A DNA stretch of 23,496 bases from contig JBJXGF010000258.1 in assembly GCA_046153015.1 (NCBI GenBank), forward strand, positions 1-23,496, given 5' to 3'. How positions within the stretch are numbered: the first letter of the stretch is position 1; every line of letters starts with the position of its first letter. A model generated the notes under the pieces. That model was not told the DNA's origin. It made no database searches and saw nothing but the letters and a program-made list of their open reading frames with translations. The DNA is from JBJXGF01 sp046153015 (lineage in GTDB: Bacteria; Actinomycetota; Acidimicrobiia; Acidimicrobiales; CAIXPF01). This document shows, piece after piece, positions 22,947 through 23,496 of this stretch. The translations under genes were made by a program, and so were the position numbers.

Positions 22947-22964
22947 TATAGTTCCGGGCGGAAC
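22947..22964 (+). promoter_or_regulatory. MarR-type operator at the isochorismatase promoter
   Basis: gttccgggcggaac (22951-22964) is the most symmetric copy: TTCCG and CGGAA are exact complements. It overlaps tatagt (22947-22952), a good -10. An RBS (cggaggag, about 22979-22986) and the GTG at 22994 follow. Confidence 0.6.
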
Positions 22965-22993
22965 AATGTACAACTCGTCGGAGGAGAACAGCC

Positions 22994-23333
22994 GTGCACA
23001 CCATCAACCAGCTCCGCATCAACGACACCGCCGTGGTGCTGATCGATCACCAGCCTTTCGTCGCCTTCCCCGTGCGGTCAATCACCGCCGAGGAGCTCAC
23101 GAACAACGTCGTCGGCTTGGCCAAGGTCGCCAAGGCGCTGGAAGTTCCCGTCGTGCTGACCACGATCGGCGCCGCAAACGGACCGCTGAACGACCCGCTG
23201 TTCACTGAGCTCTCCGCAGTGTTTCCCGAACAAGTTCCGATCGATCGCACCAACACCAACGCCTGGTCCGACCATCGCGTTGTCGACGCCGTTCGCGCGA
23301 CTGGCCGACGTTAACTCGTGGTCGCCGGGCTAT
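22994..23333 (+). pseudogene. isochorismatase/nicotinamidase-like hydrolase, truncated by an insertion sequence
   Basis: The GTG at 22994 follows a good GGAGGAG RBS. The N-terminal half is a clear cysteine-hydrolase fold: AVVLIDHQPFVAFPVRSITA carries the triad Asp (D18), and VPVVLTTIGAANGPLNDPLF and IDRTNTNAWSDHRVVDAVRA follow. A TAA stop (23312-23314) ends it after GRR, yet the same frame goes on as LVVAGLW, which is the family's strand before the catalytic Cys. So a Lys codon seems to have become TAA, and right after LW the sequence changes to an insertion-sequence end. The nucleophile Cys and the last 80 or so residues are absent, so the product should be inactive. The operator upstream is intact. 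Confidence 0.8.
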
Positions 23334-23496
23334 GGGCTTGGAAGTAAATTACGTGGTTGTTGTTTGGGTGGTGGTGGGTGGTGTGATGGTGTAGTTCCAG
23401 TCGCCGTGGAAGTCGTGGGGGGTGAGGGGGACGGCGGCGAGTTGTTTGTCGGTGATCTTGATGCCGGTGGGGTAGTGGCTGAGGCCTTGGTCGAGG
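23334..23496 (-). mobile_element. end of an ISAzo13-like insertion sequence, running off the window
   Basis: Composition shifts abruptly at about 23334 (gggcttggaagtaaattacg), where the isochorismatase frame loses homology. What follows is the 3' end of a transposase on the minus strand. The first bases are probably the terminal inverted repeat. The other end, the target duplication and the rest of the hydrolase are outside the window. Confidence 0.65.
23349..23496 (-). CDS. ISAzo13-family transposase, C-terminal part
   Basis: The partial frame entering from the window edge reads LDQGLSHYPTGIKITDKQLA, then PLTPHDFHGDWNYTI and a Thr/Pro-rich end with TAA at 23351-23349. YPTGIK-D-QLA and the HDFHGDWNYTI ending are typical of the ISAzo13 (Rhodopirellula-type DDE) transposase C-terminus, a family I know from memory. 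The catalytic core lies beyond the window, so activity cannot be judged. Its GC-rich codon use resembles that of the host. Confidence 0.75.
   Translation of the reverse strand, partial: LDQGLSHYPTGIKITDKQLAAVPLTPHDFHGDWNYTITPPTTTQTTTT

Noticed and set aside
1..23496. CRISPR arrays, integrase attachment sites or a replication origin
   Set aside because: No spaced direct repeats, no tRNA-adjacent duplications and no DnaA-box clusters were seen.

Overview
The window looks like chromosomal DNA from a high-GC actinobacterium, and an Acidimicrobiia-type lineage would fit. The support is indirect: very GC-rich third codon positions, frequent GTG starts, a luciferase-like (probably F420-dependent) oxidoreductase, a homologue of the mycothiol-dependent nitroreductase Rv2466c, and SEC-C, ScyD/ScyE and LVIVD-repeat proteins. 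No rRNA, tRNA or CRISPR array was seen.

Layout. (1) 93-4530, plus strand: a secreted LVIVD-repeat protein, then a tight unit of an N-acyl-D-amino-acid deacylase-type amidohydrolase, a SEC-C zinc-motif protein and a small helical protein; the last three overlap end to start. A strong hairpin at 4542-4573 separates them from the convergent ScyD/ScyE-like secreted beta-propeller gene (4584-5789). (2) 6094-14765, minus strand: one long co-directional block. It starts with central carbon metabolism (pgi, gnd, zwf, pgl) and continues through a glyoxalase-fold (VOC) protein, an OsmC-like protein, a phosphotransferase, a luciferase-like oxidoreductase and a dienelactone hydrolase. gnd/zwf, zwf/pgl, VOC/OsmC and OsmC/phosphotransferase all overlap by 1-4 bases. 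A 42-bp near-perfect palindrome lies inside the 3' end of gnd. (3) 14885-16332, plus strand: a sigma-70 family factor divergent from pgi, a strong terminator and a flavodoxin. (4) 16333-23496: an accessory and partly decaying region. It holds a PIN-toxin remnant, a MarR regulator with a frameshifted questin-oxidase-like gene, an ABC exporter, and a small redox/electrophile-stress cluster (DoxX, pirin remnant, Rv2466c-like thioredoxin-fold protein, MarR regulator, isochorismatase). The isochorismatase gene is cut by the end of an ISAzo13-like insertion sequence that runs off the window.

The most interesting signal is in region 4. Four copies of a 14-bp dyad, GTTCYG-N2-CRGAAC, sit at the promoters of DoxX, the Rv2466c-like gene with the divergent MarR gene (two copies, 21 bp apart), and the isochorismatase. 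A one-base-shorter copy sits at the promoter of the luciferase-like gene far upstream. This looks like a local MarR regulon for thiol/quinone/nitro stress. Several members are broken (DoxX frameshift, pirin truncation, isochorismatase insertion), so the system may be decaying, or some breaks may be assembly errors.

Functionally, region 2 converts glucose-6-phosphate to ribulose-5-phosphate with NAD(P)H production. The genes behind it look like reductant- or thiol-linked detoxification and catabolic enzymes. All functional calls come from motif recognition by eye; no database search was run.
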